Origin: JADKIH01 sp964486655
GTDB lineage: Bacteria > Bacteroidota > Bacteroidia > AKYH767-A > 2013-40CM-41-45
Direction: 5' to 3'
Assembly (NCBI GenBank): GCA_964486655.1
Contig: CAZAON010000215.1
Location: 1-5,237 of the forward strand
Length of the DNA: 5,237 bases
Shown one piece after another: positions 5,163 through 5,237 of this stretch. The translations under genes were made by a program, and so were the position numbers. The notes under the pieces are model-generated. The model saw only the letters and a program-made list of their open reading frames with translations, had not been told where the DNA came from and did not search any database. Within the stretch, counting starts at the first letter, position 1. Every line of letters begins with the position of its first letter.

Positions 5163-5189
5163 AAGAACCACATTTGAAATGTGGTTCTT
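5163..5189 (+). terminator. 13-bp perfect hairpin, terminator or repeat
   Basis: AAGAACCACATTT at 5163-5175 and AAATGTGGTTCTT at 5177-5189 are exact reverse complements around a single G, giving a practical stem of 11-12 pairs. The 3' side continues TTGTAGTTCTT, which is moderately T-rich. It could terminate transcription from either side, but no gene ends close by, so it may be another member of the repeat cluster. Confidence 0.45.
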
Positions 5190-5237
5190 TGTAGTTCTTC
5201 GACAAATTACATCCCTCAATGGTAGAAACAAACTTAA

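Larger units (their letters stand above)
4764..5237. other. Gene-free region rich in hairpins and REP-like repeats
   Basis: No convincing gene is seen in this 474-base stretch at the right edge. It contains at least five hairpins and three copies of an 18-base tail ending in GTTAAG, listed separately. GC-rich hairpin heads in an otherwise AT-rich background look like dispersed intergenic repeats of the REP type rather than a regulatory leader. The next gene must lie beyond the window. Confidence 0.6.

Overview
The window reads as AT-rich chromosomal DNA of a member of the Bacteroidota. The evidence is a type IX secretion system (T9SS) C-terminal sorting domain, an SSA|Q-type signal peptide, a lipoprotein signal, TAnnTTTG-type -7 boxes, no Shine-Dalgarno sequences before the starts, and an outer-membrane barrel protein. 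No phage genes, insertion sequence, tRNA, rRNA or CRISPR array is visible.

Layout. Positions 1-168 (minus strand) hold the first 56 codons of a lipoprotein that runs off the left edge. Positions 216-1640 (minus) hold a secreted seven-repeat propeller-like protein with a T9SS sorting tail. A divergent promoter region at 1641-1818 separates it from an outer-membrane beta-barrel protein at 1819-2481 (plus). A short convergent gap carries a 9-nt tandem repeat. Next comes a VOC/PhnB-like gene on the minus strand (2537-3009), broken near its 5' end by what looks like a single-base deletion. The roughly 295-base divergent spacer at 3010-3304 holds three inverted repeats, two of which share ACAT/ATGT half-sites and lie just upstream of padR. 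A two-gene plus-strand operon follows: a PadR-family repressor (3305-3661), then an overlapping multi-pass membrane protein (3645-4763). From 4764 to the right edge there is no gene, but there is a cluster of hairpins and a thrice-repeated 18-nt tail that looks like REP-type repeat DNA.

How the parts may work together. The left half is envelope and secretion material: a lipoprotein, a T9SS cargo protein and an outer-membrane barrel, probably three separate transcription units. The most distinctive module is the PadR/membrane-protein pair. The membrane protein appears to combine a helical N-terminal domain, two copies of a GldL-like F(K/R)xxHWPG transmembrane unit and a C-terminal domain that faintly recalls the N-terminal part of GldM. 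It lacks acidic residues in its membrane helices, so it is more likely a sensor or regulator than an ion-driven motor. These homology statements come from motif recognition, not from a database search.
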